The position numbers and the translations under genes are program-made. Of a stretch of DNA of 64,000 nt, positions 1-8,587 are shown piece after piece. Below the pieces are notes generated by a model. The model had not been told where the DNA came from. It saw only the letters and a program-made list of their open reading frames with translations, and did not search any database. The stretch lies in the NCBI RefSeq assembly GCF_001570405.1, contig NZ_BBYM01000037.1, positions 1 through 64,000 of the forward strand. The letters run 5' to 3'. How positions within the stretch are numbered: position 1 is the stretch's first letter; every line of letters starts with the position of its first letter. Source of the stretch: Microtetraspora niveoalba. Its GTDB lineage: Bacteria > Actinomycetota > Actinomycetes > Streptosporangiales > Streptosporangiaceae.

Positions 1-807
1 GCTCCGGCCGCGCCCGCCGCGGTCGCTCCCGCCGCCCCGGCGGCTCCGGCCGCCGCGCCCGAGCAGGTCCAGGTGGACACCACGCTGCGCGGCACCACCG
101 AGAAGATGTCCCGCCTGCGGCAGACGATGTCCAAGCGCCTGGTCGAGTCGCTGCAGACCGCGGCCCAGCTCACCACGGTCGTCGAGGTCGACGTCACCAA
201 GATCGCGCGGCTGCGCGAGCGGGCCAAGGACGAGTTCTTCCGCCGCGAGGGCGTCAAGCTGTCGTTCATGCCGTTCTTCGAGATGGCGGCGATCGAGGCG
301 CTCAAGCAGCACCCCAAGCTCAACGCGACGATCAACAACGAGACCATGGAGGTCACGTACTTCGACGTCGAGCACCTGGGCATCGCGGTCGACACCGAGC
401 GCGGCCTGATCGCGGCGACCATCAAGAACGCCGGTGACCTCAACCTCGCCGGTCTGGCCCGCAAGACGGCCGACCTCGCCGAGCGGACCCGCGCCAACAA
501 GGTCACGCCGGACGAGATCACCGGGGCCACGTTCACGCTGACCAACACCGGCAGCCGCGGCGCCCTGTTCGACACGCCGATCCTCAACCAGCCGCAGGTC
601 GGCATGCTGGGCACCGGCGCGGTCGTCAAGCGCCCGGTCGTGCTCGACACGCCGGAGGGCGAGGTCATCGCGGTCCGCTCGATGGTCTACCTCGCGCTGA
701 CCTACGACCACCGCCTGGTCGACGGCGCCGACGCCGCCCGCTTCCTCACCACGGTCAAGCGCCGCCTGGAGGAGGGCCGCTTCGAGAACCAGCTCGGGCT
801 CGCCTGA
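1..807 (+). CDS. sucB: dihydrolipoamide acyltransferase (E2), C-terminal part, 5' truncated by window edge
   Basis: The frame is open from base 1, so the lipoyl and peripheral-subunit-binding domains lie outside the window. The first 20 or so codons are an Ala/Pro-rich linker of the kind that separates E2 domains. The rest is the acyltransferase catalytic domain, ending with the hallmark DHRLVDG motif whose His and Asp are catalytic. E2 transfers acyl groups from the lipoyl arm to CoA in the pyruvate or 2-oxoglutarate dehydrogenase complex. lipB and lipA downstream make the lipoyl group that this enzyme carries. Whether it serves pyruvate, 2-oxoglutarate or both (as M. tuberculosis DlaT does) cannot be read from this fragment. 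Confidence 0.95.
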   Translation, partial: APAAPAAVAPAAPAAPAAAPEQVQVDTTLRGTTEKMSRLRQTMSKRLVESLQTAAQLTTVVEVDVTKIARLRERAKDEFFRREGVKLSFMPFFEMAAIEALKQHPKLNATINNETMEVTYFDVEHLGIAVDTERGLIAATIKNAGDLNLAGLARKTADLAERTRANKVTPDEITGATFTLTNTGSRGALFDTPILNQPQVGMLGTGAVVKRPVVLDTPEGEVIAVRSMVYLALTYDHRLVDGADAARFLTTVKRRLEEGRFENQLGLA

Positions 808-931
808 CGAGGGCTGCCTGACGAGGGCTCACCCCGGACAGGCGCCCGCCTGAACGGGCCCGCTCGAACAGGGCCGCCTGAACAGGACTGCCCGAGCAGG
901 GCTGCCTGAGCACGGTTGCCTGACGAGGTTC
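802..931. repeat. degenerate tandem repeat, about 15 bp unit, directly after the E2 stop
   Basis: About eight or nine imperfect copies of a unit close to CTGCCTGACGAGGG follow one another, some as CTGAACAGG or CCGAGCAGG. The array starts in the last codon of the E2 gene and ends just before a strong hairpin. It has no coding potential that looks real in any frame. It belongs to a set of short tandem arrays scattered through spacers of this window. Confidence 0.75.
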
Positions 932-937
932 GCAGCA

Positions 938-971
938 GGAGGCCGTCCCGCGAGTTCGCGGGGCGGCCTCC
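938..971 (+). terminator. hairpin terminator after the E2 gene
   Basis: A 15-bp stem contains one T-G pair: GGAGGCCG, T, CCCGCG, then the loop AGTT, then the full complement. There is no U-tract, as is usual for high-GC actinobacteria. It separates the E2 gene from the epimerase gene. Confidence 0.7.
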
Positions 972-1108
972 GCCGTTTCCCGGCCGCACCGCCTGTACGC
1001 CGCTCACAGGGGGGCCGGGCCGTCCGCGCGCCCGCCGTGCCCGGCCTGTACGCCGCCGTCGCGGGGCGGGTCTGTCCGCGCCCCGCCGCGCCGCCTACCG
1101 TGGACGTC

Positions 1109-2005
1109 ATGACCATCGTTGTGACCGGAACGTCGGGTTTCCTCGGCTCGGCCCTCGTCCGGGCGCTGCGCGCCGACGGTGCCCGGGTCCTGCGGCTCGT
1201 ACGCCGGGCGCCCGCGGCGTCGGACGAGGCGTTCTGGGACCCGGAACGGCACCTCCTCGACCCGTCCGTCCTGGAGGGCGCGGAGGCGGTGGTCCACCTG
1301 GCCGGCGCCGGGATCGCCGACCACAGGTGGACGGAGTCGTACAAGCGGGAGCTGGTCGACAGCCGCGTCGTCGGCACGCACACGCTCGTCGAGGCCCTGG
1401 GCCTGCTCAGGAGGAGACCGCGGGTGCTGCTGTCGGCGTCGGCGATCGGCTACTACGGCGACACCGGGACCCGGGAGGTGGACGAGTCCGCCCCTTCGGG
1501 CTCCGGCTTCCTGGCCGCCCTGGTCCGCGACTGGGAGGAGGCGGCGGCGCCGGCCGAGCAGGAGGGCATCCGGCTCGTACGGCTGCGCACCGGGGTGGTG
1601 CTGAGCCGCCACGGCGGGGCGCTGTCCAGGCTCCTGCCCCTGTTCAAGGTGGGTGCGGGCGCCGTCCTGGGAAACGGACGCCAGTACGTCTCGTGGATCT
1701 CCCTGCCCGACTGGCTGAACGCGGTGCGGTTCCTCCTGTCCACGCCCGAGATGTCCGGGCCGGTCAACCTCACCGCTCCCGAGCCGGCGACCAACGCCGA
1801 GTACACGAAGGCCGTGGCGAAGGCGCTGCGCCGGCCGGTCATGCCCATCGGGACGCCCGCGTTCGCGCTGCGTCTGGCGCTCGGCGAGTTCGCGGACGAG
1901 GGACTGCTGGCCGGGCAGCGCGTCCTCCCCCGCCGCCTGCTGGAGGCCGGCCACAGGTTCTCGCATCCCACCCTCAAAGAGGCGCTGGCCGCCGTACTCT
2001 GGTGA
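1109..2005 (+). CDS. TIGR01777-family SDR-type epimerase
   Basis: 298 residues, close to family length. The N-terminus carries the nucleotide-binding motif GTSGFLGSALVRAL, and the YYG of the SDR active-site region is visible in SAIGYYGDTG. A C-terminal DUF1731-like region ends in SHPTLKEAL. The family is related to E. coli YfcH and M. tuberculosis Rv2216; its substrate is unknown. The frame stays open upstream to 1037, but ATG 1109 begins exactly at the Rossmann strand (MTIVVTGTSG), so it is preferred. The position between E2 and lipB is conserved in actinobacteria, which hints at a housekeeping role that is not established. Confidence 0.9.
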   Translation: MTIVVTGTSGFLGSALVRALRADGARVLRLVRRAPAASDEAFWDPERHLLDPSVLEGAEAVVHLAGAGIADHRWTESYKRELVDSRVVGTHTLVEALGLLRRRPRVLLSASAIGYYGDTGTREVDESAPSGSGFLAALVRDWEEAAAPAEQEGIRLVRLRTGVVLSRHGGALSRLLPLFKVGAGAVLGNGRQYVSWISLPDWLNAVRFLLSTPEMSGPVNLTAPEPATNAEYTKAVAKALRRPVMPIGTPAFALRLALGEFADEGLLAGQRVLPRRLLEAGHRFSHPTLKEALAAVLW

Positions 2006-2034
2006 ATCCCTGTTTCCCGATTTTGGAGTGACCG

Positions 2035-2784
2035 ATGAGCCGCATTGGGCAGTCGCACATCGTCGCCATCGGTGGCGGTTCGTTCCGGCAGACCGAGCGG
2101 TACGGCTTCATCGAGCCGACCGGCCTGCTGCGTTACGTCCTGGACCTCACCGGCCAGGACCGGCCCAAGCTGGGGCTCCTGGCCACCGCGACCGGAGACG
2201 ACGCCGACTGGCTGCTGAAGATGTACGGAGCGTTCCGCGAGTGGGACGTCGAGGTCAGCCACCTGACGGTCTTCCCGATGCCGAACGTCGCCGAGCCGGG
2301 CGAGTGGATCCTGGAGCAGGACGCCATCTATGTGAGCGGCGGCAGTGTGGCCAATCTCGCCGCCCTGTGGCGGTTGCACGGGCTGGACGAGGCGTTCGCC
2401 GAGGCGTGGCGGTCGGGGATCGTCCTGTCCGGTCAGAGCGCGGGAGCGCTGTGCTGGCACATCGGCGGCAACACCGATTCGTTCGGGCCGAAACTCCAGC
2501 CGTGGGCGGAGGGGCTGGGCTTCCTGCCGTACTCCTGCGGCGTCCACTACAACTCTGACCCGCAGCGCAGGCAGCTGCTGCAGGCGTCGGTGGCCGCGGG
2601 CGAGCTGCCCGACGGCTACGCCGCCGACGAGGGCGTCGGGCTCCACTACGTGGGCACCGACTTCATCCAGGCCGTGACGGTCGACCCCGGCGGCTACGCG
2701 TACCGGATCGAGGGGGACGGTGCAGGTGGTGTCAAGGAGTTCCGTATCGAGCCTCGGGTGCTCACCTCTACCCTGGACGGGTGA
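2035..2784 (+). CDS. peptidase E-like (S51) / class I glutamine amidotransferase-fold protein
   Basis: 249 residues. The sequence shows the S51 nucleophile elbow SGQSAGALCW and the neighbouring strand YVSGGSVANL, both typical of aspartyl dipeptidase-like proteins. No signal peptide is visible, so it is cytoplasmic. The ATG lies 29 bases after the epimerase stop, preceded by TTGGAGTG as ribosome-binding site. Peptidase E cleaves N-terminal Asp dipeptides, but many actinobacterial members of this fold have no proven substrate, so only the fold is certain. Confidence 0.85.
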   Translation: MSRIGQSHIVAIGGGSFRQTERYGFIEPTGLLRYVLDLTGQDRPKLGLLATATGDDADWLLKMYGAFREWDVEVSHLTVFPMPNVAEPGEWILEQDAIYVSGGSVANLAALWRLHGLDEAFAEAWRSGIVLSGQSAGALCWHIGGNTDSFGPKLQPWAEGLGFLPYSCGVHYNSDPQRRQLLQASVAAGELPDGYAADEGVGLHYVGTDFIQAVTVDPGGYAYRIEGDGAGGVKEFRIEPRVLTSTLDG

Positions 2785-2836
2785 ACGAGCCGAGCATGAC
2801 CCCGAGACCGGCCGGCCCGGAAGCCGGGAGCGTCGC

Positions 2837-3490
2837 ATGACCGGGCTCGCCGTGGTGCGGCTGGGCGTCGACGTTCCGTACGAGCAGGCGTGGAGCCTCC
2901 AGCGCCGGGCGCACCTGCGCCGGAGGGCGGGCGAGATCTCCGACCTGTGCCTGATGCTGGAGCACGCGCCGGTCTATACAGCGGGCAGCCGCACGTTGCC
3001 CCACGAGCGGCCCGCCGACGGCACGCCCGTCATCGACGTGGACCGCGGCGGGAAGATCACCTGGCACGGTCCCGGGCAGCTCGTGTGCTACCCGATCCTG
3101 CGGATCTCCGACGTCGCCGCGTACGTGCGGCTGCTGGAAGAGGTGCTGGTCCAGATCTGCGCCGACTTCGGGCTGGCCGCGCGGCGCATCGAGGGCCAGG
3201 GCGGGGTGTGGATGCCCGGTGACGCCGCGAGCGGCCTGCCCGACCGCAGGATCGCCGCGATCGGCATCCGGGTGGCCGGCGGCGTCAGCAGCCACGGGTT
3301 CGCGCTCAACTGTGTGAACGACCTGAGCTGGTACAACCGGATCGTCGACGGCGACTCGGGCGTCACCTCCCTGTCCGCCGAGACCGGCCGCCGCATCACC
3401 GTGGACGAGGTCATCCCGTTCGCCGAGAAGCGTCTCGCCGAGGCCCTCGGCACCGAGCCGTACGACATGTACGAGGAGGACCTCGCCTGA
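2837..3490 (+). CDS. lipB: LipB-family octanoyltransferase with altered catalytic residues
   Basis: 217 residues with the LipB core, including [13 protein letters not shown] (residues 70-82) and SHGFALN (152-158). LipB moves octanoate from acyl-carrier protein to lipoyl domains through a thioester on Cys, helped by Lys. Here the Lys position (RKIAAIG-type motif) is Arg138. The segment that should read PCGI, holding the catalytic Cys, is replaced by the shorter DGDSG (171-175) before VTSLS. The only Cys residues are at 38, 84 and 159, none at the expected site. ATG 2837 is chosen because it starts at the conserved N-terminus; the frame is open further upstream. lipA follows. The enzyme may be inactive or use another mechanism. 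Confidence 0.9.
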   Translation: MTGLAVVRLGVDVPYEQAWSLQRRAHLRRRAGEISDLCLMLEHAPVYTAGSRTLPHERPADGTPVIDVDRGGKITWHGPGQLVCYPILRISDVAAYVRLLEEVLVQICADFGLAARRIEGQGGVWMPGDAASGLPDRRIAAIGIRVAGGVSSHGFALNCVNDLSWYNRIVDGDSGVTSLSAETGRRITVDEVIPFAEKRLAEALGTEPYDMYEEDLA

Positions 3491-3525
3491 CGGCACATCA
3501 GGCGTCTGGTAATAAGCTGGACGAC

Positions 3526-4455
3526 GTGTCCGTTGCCCCTGATGGCCGTAAGCTCCTCCGCCTGGAGGTGCGCAACAGCCAGACCCCGATCGAGAAGAAG
3601 CCGCCGTGGATCAGGACCCGGTTGAAGACCGGGCCGGAGTACACCGAGCTCAAATCGCTGGTGCGGCGCGAGGGACTGCACACGGTCTGTGAAGAGGCCG
3701 GCTGTCCCAACATCTACGAGTGCTGGGAGGACCGGGAAGCCACCTTCCTCATCGGTGGCGACCAGTGCACCCGCCGCTGTGATTTCTGCCAGATCGACAC
3801 CGGAAAACCCGCCGAGTACGACCGGGACGAGCCGCGCCGCGTGGCCGAGTCGGTCAAGCAGATGGGCCTTCGCTACGCCACCGTCACCGGTGTCGCCCGC
3901 GACGACCTGCCCGACGGCGGCGCCTGGTTGTACGCCGAGACCGCCCGCCAGATCCACGCGCAGCTCCCCGGCTGCGGCGTCGAGCTGCTGGTGCCCGACT
4001 TCAACGGCAACCAGGAGCAGCTCGAGGAGGTCTTCTCCGCCAAGCCCGAGGTGTTCGCGCACAACATCGAGACCGTCCCGCGGATCTTCAAGCGGATCCG
4101 CCCCGCGTTCCGTTACGAGCGCTCCCTCGGAGTGATCACCACGGCGCGCGAGGCCGGGATGGTCACCAAGTCCAACCTCATCCTCGGCATGGGCGAGGAG
4201 CGGGAGGAGATCACCCAGGCGCTGCGCGACCTCCACGAGGCGGGCTGCGATCTGGTGACGATCACGCAGTACCTCCGGCCGAGCCCCCGCCACCACCCCG
4301 TGGAGCGCTGGGTCAAGCCCGAGGAGTTCGTCGAGCTGCAGAAGGAGGCCGAGGAGATCGGCTTCGCCGGCGTCATGTCCGGGCCGCTCGTCCGCTCCTC
4401 CTACCGTGCGGGCCGCCTCTACCAGCAGGCGATCGCGGCGCGGCAGACGCTCTAG
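3526..4455 (+). CDS. lipA: lipoyl synthase
   Basis: 309 residues, a normal length. LipA inserts two sulfurs into protein-bound octanoyl groups by radical SAM chemistry. The auxiliary cluster ligands C55, C60 and C66 (CX4CX5C) and the radical SAM triad C81, C85 and C88 (CX3CX2C) are all present, as is the C-terminal RSSY signature. The GTG start lies 35 bases after lipB. All key residues are intact, in contrast to the LipB upstream, so sulfur insertion should work even if octanoylation depends on another ligase. Confidence 0.97.
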   Translation: MSVAPDGRKLLRLEVRNSQTPIEKKPPWIRTRLKTGPEYTELKSLVRREGLHTVCEEAGCPNIYECWEDREATFLIGGDQCTRRCDFCQIDTGKPAEYDRDEPRRVAESVKQMGLRYATVTGVARDDLPDGGAWLYAETARQIHAQLPGCGVELLVPDFNGNQEQLEEVFSAKPEVFAHNIETVPRIFKRIRPAFRYERSLGVITTAREAGMVTKSNLILGMGEEREEITQALRDLHEAGCDLVTITQYLRPSPRHHPVERWVKPEEFVELQKEAEEIGFAGVMSGPLVRSSYRAGRLYQQAIAARQTL

Positions 4456-4467
4456 ACGCACCGTCAC

Positions 4468-4515
4468 GACCCGCCCCTACGGCTCCGCCGCGAGCCGTGC
4501 GGGCGGGTCTCGTTT
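4468..4515 (+). terminator. intrinsic terminator after lipA
   Basis: GACCCGCCC (4468-4476) pairs perfectly with GGGCGGGTC (4501-4509), with an inner GGCTC/GAGCC pair, followed by the T-rich stretch CTCGTTTTC. It ends the lipoylation transcript. Confidence 0.8.
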
Positions 4516-4551
4516 TCATTAATTCACCCTGGGATTTGTATCCTGCAGAGC

Positions 4552-5223
4552 ATGGCGAAAGACCCTGCGACTCCGGGACGGCTCAAGCAGATCCGGATGG
4601 TCGCCCAGTTCGTTAAACAGGCCAACCCCAAGGGCATGCCGATCGTCTACGGGTCGGCGCTGGGCACCCTCGCCGTCTTCGTCGTCCTCGGTGTGTTCTT
4701 CGGCTGGACCTGGTACGTCTTCGGCGTGCTGGCCGCCGTCCTGGTGGGCCTCATCGTGTTCAGCCGGTTGGCGCAGCGCGCGCAGTACAGCATGCTCCAC
4801 GGCCAGGCCGGCGCGACGTACGCGATCCTGCAGGGCCTGCGCGGCAACTGGTACGTCGAGGAGAAGCCGGTGGCGGTCAACCGCGAGCAGGACCTCGTGT
4901 TCCGCGTGGTCGGCTACCCGGGTGTGATCCTCGTCTCCGAGGGTCCGGGCAACCGGGTGCAGCGGATGCTGGTCGCGGAGAAGAAGCGGGTGCAGCGGGT
5001 CGCGATCGACGTCCCGGTGTACGACATCCAGTGCGGCGACGACGAGGGCCAGGTGCCCCTGGCGAAGCTCCAGCGCCACCTGATGAAGCTGCCGCGCAAC
5101 CTCAGGAAGCCGGTCGTCTCCGAGGTGAACAACCGGATGCGCGCGCTGACCCCGGCGATGCCGATGCCCAAGGGCCCCATGCCCAAGAACGTGCGGATGC
5201 CGCGCGGCCCCAAGGGCCGCTGA
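4552..5223 (+). CDS. DUF4191 membrane protein
   Basis: 223 residues. Two closely spaced transmembrane segments lie at about residues 25-47 and 50-70, followed by a soluble C-terminal part that ends in a Met/Pro/Gly/Lys-rich tail. This matches the actinobacterial DUF4191 family (M. tuberculosis Rv2219), found next to lipA. Its function is unknown. The upstream sequence TTCATTAATTCACCC is unusually AT-rich and may carry the promoter, since a terminator separates it from lipA. Confidence 0.9.
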   Translation: MAKDPATPGRLKQIRMVAQFVKQANPKGMPIVYGSALGTLAVFVVLGVFFGWTWYVFGVLAAVLVGLIVFSRLAQRAQYSMLHGQAGATYAILQGLRGNWYVEEKPVAVNREQDLVFRVVGYPGVILVSEGPGNRVQRMLVAEKKRVQRVAIDVPVYDIQCGDDEGQVPLAKLQRHLMKLPRNLRKPVVSEVNNRMRALTPAMPMPKGPMPKNVRMPRGPKGR

Positions 5224-5236
5224 GCCGGGGGGCGAG

Positions 5237-6025
5237 GTGAGCGTCGCGAAGCGGCCGGTCACCCGGGCGGAGACGTCCCGGGCCAACCGCGGCTGGTGGG
5301 ACGGCGCGGCCGACGAGTACCAGGCGGAGCACGGCGAGTTCCTCCGCGACGACGGGTTCGTCTGGTGCCCCGAGGGGCTGGACGAGGCCGACGCCGGGCT
5401 GCTCGGCGACGTCGCGGGCCGCCGGGTGCTCGAGGTGGGCTGCGGCGCCGGGCAGTGCGGCCGGTGGCTTCTCGGCCGGGGCGCGGCGGTCGTCGGCTTC
5501 GACCTGTCCCACCGGCAGCTCCAGCACTCGCGCCGCATCGACGACGCGGCCGGGCTCTCCCTGCCGGTGGTGCAGGCGGACGCGGAGGTCCTGCCGTTCC
5601 GCGACGGCTCGTTCGACCTGGCCTGCTCGGCGTTCGGGGCGCTGCCGTTCGTCGCGGACGCCGGTGCCGTGCTCGGCGAGGTGCGCCGGGTGCTGCGGCC
5701 GGGCGGGCGGTTCGTGTTCTCGGTGAGCCACCCGATCAGGTGGGCGTTCCCGGACGATCCCGGTCCGCGGGGGTTGACGGCGGACCGGTCCTACTTCGAC
5801 CGCTCGCCGTACGTGGAACTGGACGACGGCGGCGTGCCGTCCTACGTGGAGCACCACCGGACGCTGGGCGACTGGGTGGGGCTCATCACGGGGGCGGGGT
5901 TCGTCCTGGCCGGGCTGGTCGAGCCTGAGTGGCCGGACGGCCACGAGGGCGTGTGGGGCGGCTGGAGTCCGCTGCGCGGCCGGCACTTCCCCGGCACCGT
6001 GATCTTCAGCTGCGTGCGTTCCTAG
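5237..6025 (+). CDS. class I SAM-dependent methyltransferase
   Basis: 262 residues. Motif I is LEVGCGAGQCGRWL, followed by the acidic VVGFDLS and the post-motif region VLRPGGRFVFSVSHP. This is a Methyltransf_11 type whose substrate cannot be predicted. It starts with GTG after GGGGCGAGGT, 13 bases downstream of the DUF4191 gene, so the two are probably co-transcribed. Its last 20 bases overlap the 3' end of the convergent gene on the other strand. Confidence 0.9.
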   Translation: MSVAKRPVTRAETSRANRGWWDGAADEYQAEHGEFLRDDGFVWCPEGLDEADAGLLGDVAGRRVLEVGCGAGQCGRWLLGRGAAVVGFDLSHRQLQHSRRIDDAAGLSLPVVQADAEVLPFRDGSFDLACSAFGALPFVADAGAVLGEVRRVLRPGGRFVFSVSHPIRWAFPDDPGPRGLTADRSYFDRSPYVELDDGGVPSYVEHHRTLGDWVGLITGAGFVLAGLVEPEWPDGHEGVWGGWSPLRGRHFPGTVIFSCVRS

Positions 6026-6950
6026 CCGCCATGGCGTGGAAGATCTCCCTGGGCCTCCACCGCACCTCGTCGATCATGCTGACGACGCCGTACGAGCCGG
6101 GGTCGAGGTCGCCGCGCCGCTCGAATCCGGCGAAGGTGAACCAGAACGCGCTGTCCACGCCCTCCTCCTCGAAGACGGCGAGCAGCTCGTCGAAGTAGCG
6201 CACCTGCTCGGACTCGTCCGGCACCAGGTCGTCCACCTGGTCGATCGCCCAGGCCATGCCGCCCCGGTCGCCCGCGCCTCGGTAGGGGCAGGTGCCGAAC
6301 TCGGTGACCGCGACCGGCTTGCCGTGCCGGAAGTGGCTCCGGATCTCCTCCTGGAAGCCGGCGGCGTTGTAGGCGGCGCGGTACGCGTCGACGCCGACGA
6401 CGTCGAACGGCGTCCAGTCGACGAACTCCCAGGGCGCCGAGGCGTAGGTCAGCCGCCCGCCGAACCGCTCGCGCGCGACGCCCGCGGCCTCGGCCAGGAA
6501 CGTGTTCAGCCGTCCGAGCATGGGTCCGATCGACGCCCAGTCGTCGGCGGTGAAGGACGCCAGGGCGTTCAGCCGGTCGTCGAGCGTCTCTCCCGGCAGG
6601 AAACCTGGGGCGAACCCGCTGATCTCGCAGCCCATGACGTAGACCACCTCGGCGCCCGCCGTACGCAGCCGTTCCGCCCGCGCGGCGCAGTCGGCGAAGA
6701 ACGGCAACATCTCCTCGGTGGTGAGCTCGCAGGGGAACGGCGCGAACCAGACGTCGAGGCCGGCCGCGGCGGCGTGTTCGGCGGCCACGCCGAGCCGCTC
6801 CGGGTCCCCTCCTGACACGCGTACGGCGGTGCAGTGGAGGTCGTCGGCGATGACGCGCATCTCGCGGCGCACCACCTCCGGGTCGAAGTGCCGCCGTGAG
6901 GCGGCCCCGGGGAGGAACCCGGTGTCGTAGTTGATGCCGACGGCTCTCAT
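6006..6950 (-). CDS. conserved hypothetical protein, glycoside hydrolase-like TIM barrel
   Basis: 314 residues, starting MRAVGINYDTG. The alternating strands and helices, VYVMGCEISGF and the late VTEFGTCPYRG motif (a Glu at the end of a strand) suggest a retaining glycosidase-like TIM barrel. Homologues in actinomycetes are often labelled hypothetical or abortive-infection-like; I see no evidence for a phage-defence role. It lacks a signal peptide. It lies downstream of, and on the same strand as, a TetR gene with a 127-bp gap, so that regulator could control it. Confidence 0.8.
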   Translation of the reverse strand: MRAVGINYDTGFLPGAASRRHFDPEVVRREMRVIADDLHCTAVRVSGGDPERLGVAAEHAAAAGLDVWFAPFPCELTTEEMLPFFADCAARAERLRTAGAEVVYVMGCEISGFAPGFLPGETLDDRLNALASFTADDWASIGPMLGRLNTFLAEAAGVARERFGGRLTYASAPWEFVDWTPFDVVGVDAYRAAYNAAGFQEEIRSHFRHGKPVAVTEFGTCPYRGAGDRGGMAWAIDQVDDLVPDESEQVRYFDELLAVFEEEGVDSAFWFTFAGFERRGDLDPGSYGVVSMIDEVRWRPREIFHAMAARNARS

Positions 6951-7077
6951 GTCACAGCTCCAGGTCGGGGGTGATGGGCGGAGATCGGCCCTGTTGTCCG
7001 GCGCGAGCCGGAGACTCGGGATCGGAGATGGCGGGATCGGAGATGCGGGATCCGGACGGGTGTCGCGGGCGGGTGCC

Positions 7078-7737
7078 TCATGCCGGGCCGAAGCGGCCGG
7101 CCAGGCCGTTTCCGAGCTGGTCGAAGGCGAGGTCGACGTCGTCGAGCAGCAGCCGTCCGGCGTCGGCGAGAGCCGTTCCGGAGGCGATGCGGTGGAAGAA
7201 CGTCTCCTGGACCGTCAGGACGACGGCGCTGATCTGCGCGGCCGCCAGCTCCGCCGCCAATCCGGCGTCCCGCCCGCGGCCCTGCCCCTCGGCGGGGCGG
7301 CACGGCGGGTCGGGATCGTCGTCGCCGGACAGGGCGCGGGCCAGGGCCCGCCGCCGGCCGTACTGGAGGCGGTTGACGGCGGCGGTGAGCAGGGGGCTGT
7401 CCACGATCACCTTCATCCGGGCGACGAGGTCGTCCGCGTCACCGATGTCCGGGTCCGTGGCGAACGCCCGCATGTATGCGTGTAGCGCTCCCAGGGGCGT
7501 CTCACCGGCGGGCCGGGATCTCACGATCGCGGCCAGGTCCTCGTCCTCGAGCGCGTGCAGGACGAGGGACTCCTTCGTCGGGAAGTACTTGAAGAGGGTC
7601 ACCTTGACGACCCCGGCCGCCTGGGCGATCTCGTTGACCGTGACCGCCTCGAACCCACGCTCGGCGAAGAGCCGCATCGCCACGTCGGCGATCGCCTGTC
7701 GCGTCCGCCGCTTCTTGTCCTCTCTGAGGCCCGCCAT
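7078..7737 (-). CDS. TetR/AcrR-family transcriptional regulator
   Basis: 219 residues. The N-terminal helix-turn-helix spans about residues 10-57 (AMRLFAERGFEAVTVNEIAQAAGV, then TLFKYFPTKE). The C-terminal ligand-binding half is variable. The ATG lies only about 6 bases from a -10 element and 10 bases from a 15-bp-arm inverted repeat, so it probably represses itself from a leaderless or near-leaderless transcript. The next gene on the same strand is the TIM-barrel protein; the upstream neighbour is the RDD gene. Confidence 0.93.
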   Translation of the reverse strand: MAGLREDKKRRTRQAIADVAMRLFAERGFEAVTVNEIAQAAGVVKVTLFKYFPTKESLVLHALEDEDLAAIVRSRPAGETPLGALHAYMRAFATDPDIGDADDLVARMKVIVDSPLLTAAVNRLQYGRRRALARALSGDDDPDPPCRPAEGQGRGRDAGLAAELAAAQISAVVLTVQETFFHRIASGTALADAGRLLLDDVDLAFDQLGNGLAGRFGPA

Positions 7738-7743
7738 ACCGGC

Positions 7744-7785
7744 ACAATAGATGAACCGGGTTCATTTGCAAACCCGGTTCATCTA
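7744..7785 (-). promoter_or_regulatory. TetR operator overlapping its promoter
   Basis: The arms TAGATGAACCGGGTT (7748-7762) and AACCCGGTTCATCTA (7771-7785) are exact reverse complements, separated by 8 bp. On the minus strand a -35 TTGCAA (7766-7771) and a -10 TATTGT (7744-7749) sit 16 bp apart inside the repeat. The -10 ends 6 bases before the regulator ATG. The 237 bp to the right (7786-8022) show no gene. Confidence 0.85.
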
Positions 7786-8022
7786 TTTACGTGTGGCGCG
7801 CAGGCCCGGCGGAGCCGTCTCAGCGCGACCCGGACCCGCTCCTGAGTACGAGGCGCCGACCGCTCGCAGATCGGCGAGGCAGCGGCCGCAGGCGCTCGAA
7901 GGCCGATGCCGGGCACCGGTGACGGGCGTTCGGAGGCCGGCGGCGGGACGTCTGCCGTGAAGGGCGGTGAAGGCGCCGGTGACGGAGATCGCGGACCGGT
8001 ACGAGGATGCCGGGGCGGACTG

Positions 8023-8484
8023 TCAGAGGCGGACGACGACGGTGTTGGACGCCCTGTCGTGCAGGCCCCTGCGGTCGCGGTCCCAGATCAGGGCGGGCAC
8101 GGCGAGGCACAGCAGGAAGGTCCGGACCAGCACGGGCACCAGCGGAGGCCGTCCGCCGTCGAGCATGGCGACGCGGAGACCGAACAGCCGCATGCCCAGG
8201 GTCATGCCGACGGTGCCGACCAGGAGGAGGTTCTCCACGGCGAAGACCGCGAGGCCGACCCAGCCGGTGGCCTGGCCCTGGGCGCCGAGCACGCCTCCGG
8301 CGATGGCCCAGGTGCACAGCAGCCAGTCGACCAGGATCGCGCCGAGGCGGCGCCCCCATCCGGTGACGGAACCGCTGCCTTCGGGAGGAAAGCCGAGCCG
8401 CTCGCCCGGATAGCCGAGGTCGATGCCGGCCGACCGGACTCCCCCCATCCAGGTCTGGGTCCACCGGGGCTGCTGCTTGCTCAT
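8023..8484 (-). CDS. RDD-family membrane protein
   Basis: 153 residues from ATG 8484; the frame extends to 8511 but MSKQQPRW is the natural start. The RDD signature is seen in GRRLGAILVDWLL, and the conserved ending is GLHDRASNTVVVRL. Three hydrophobic segments lie at about residues 45-62, 68-85 and 113-130. A small RDD protein next to glnA is also found in M. tuberculosis (Rv2219A). Its function is unknown; some RDD proteins affect ion homeostasis. Confidence 0.88.
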   Translation of the reverse strand: MSKQQPRWTQTWMGGVRSAGIDLGYPGERLGFPPEGSGSVTGWGRRLGAILVDWLLCTWAIAGGVLGAQGQATGWVGLAVFAVENLLLVGTVGMTLGMRLFGLRVAMLDGGRPPLVPVLVRTFLLCLAVPALIWDRDRRGLHDRASNTVVVRL

Positions 8485-8587
8485 GACCCAAAGGGTATCC
8501 GCGCCTGTCACCGGTCTTCCGCTCGGCGGCCATGACGACCATGATTAATCCCACCATCTCTCGAAATTTCAGCTATTGGAGTGAACT

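Noticed and set aside
6006-6950. Phage-defence (abortive infection) role for the TIM-barrel gene
   Set aside because: Such labels exist for relatives, but the sequence shows only a glycosidase-like barrel and no defence neighbours are present.
7751-7960. 69-codon plus-strand frame starting inside the TetR operator
   Set aside because: It begins within the inverted repeat, has no ribosome-binding site and no recognisable protein features.
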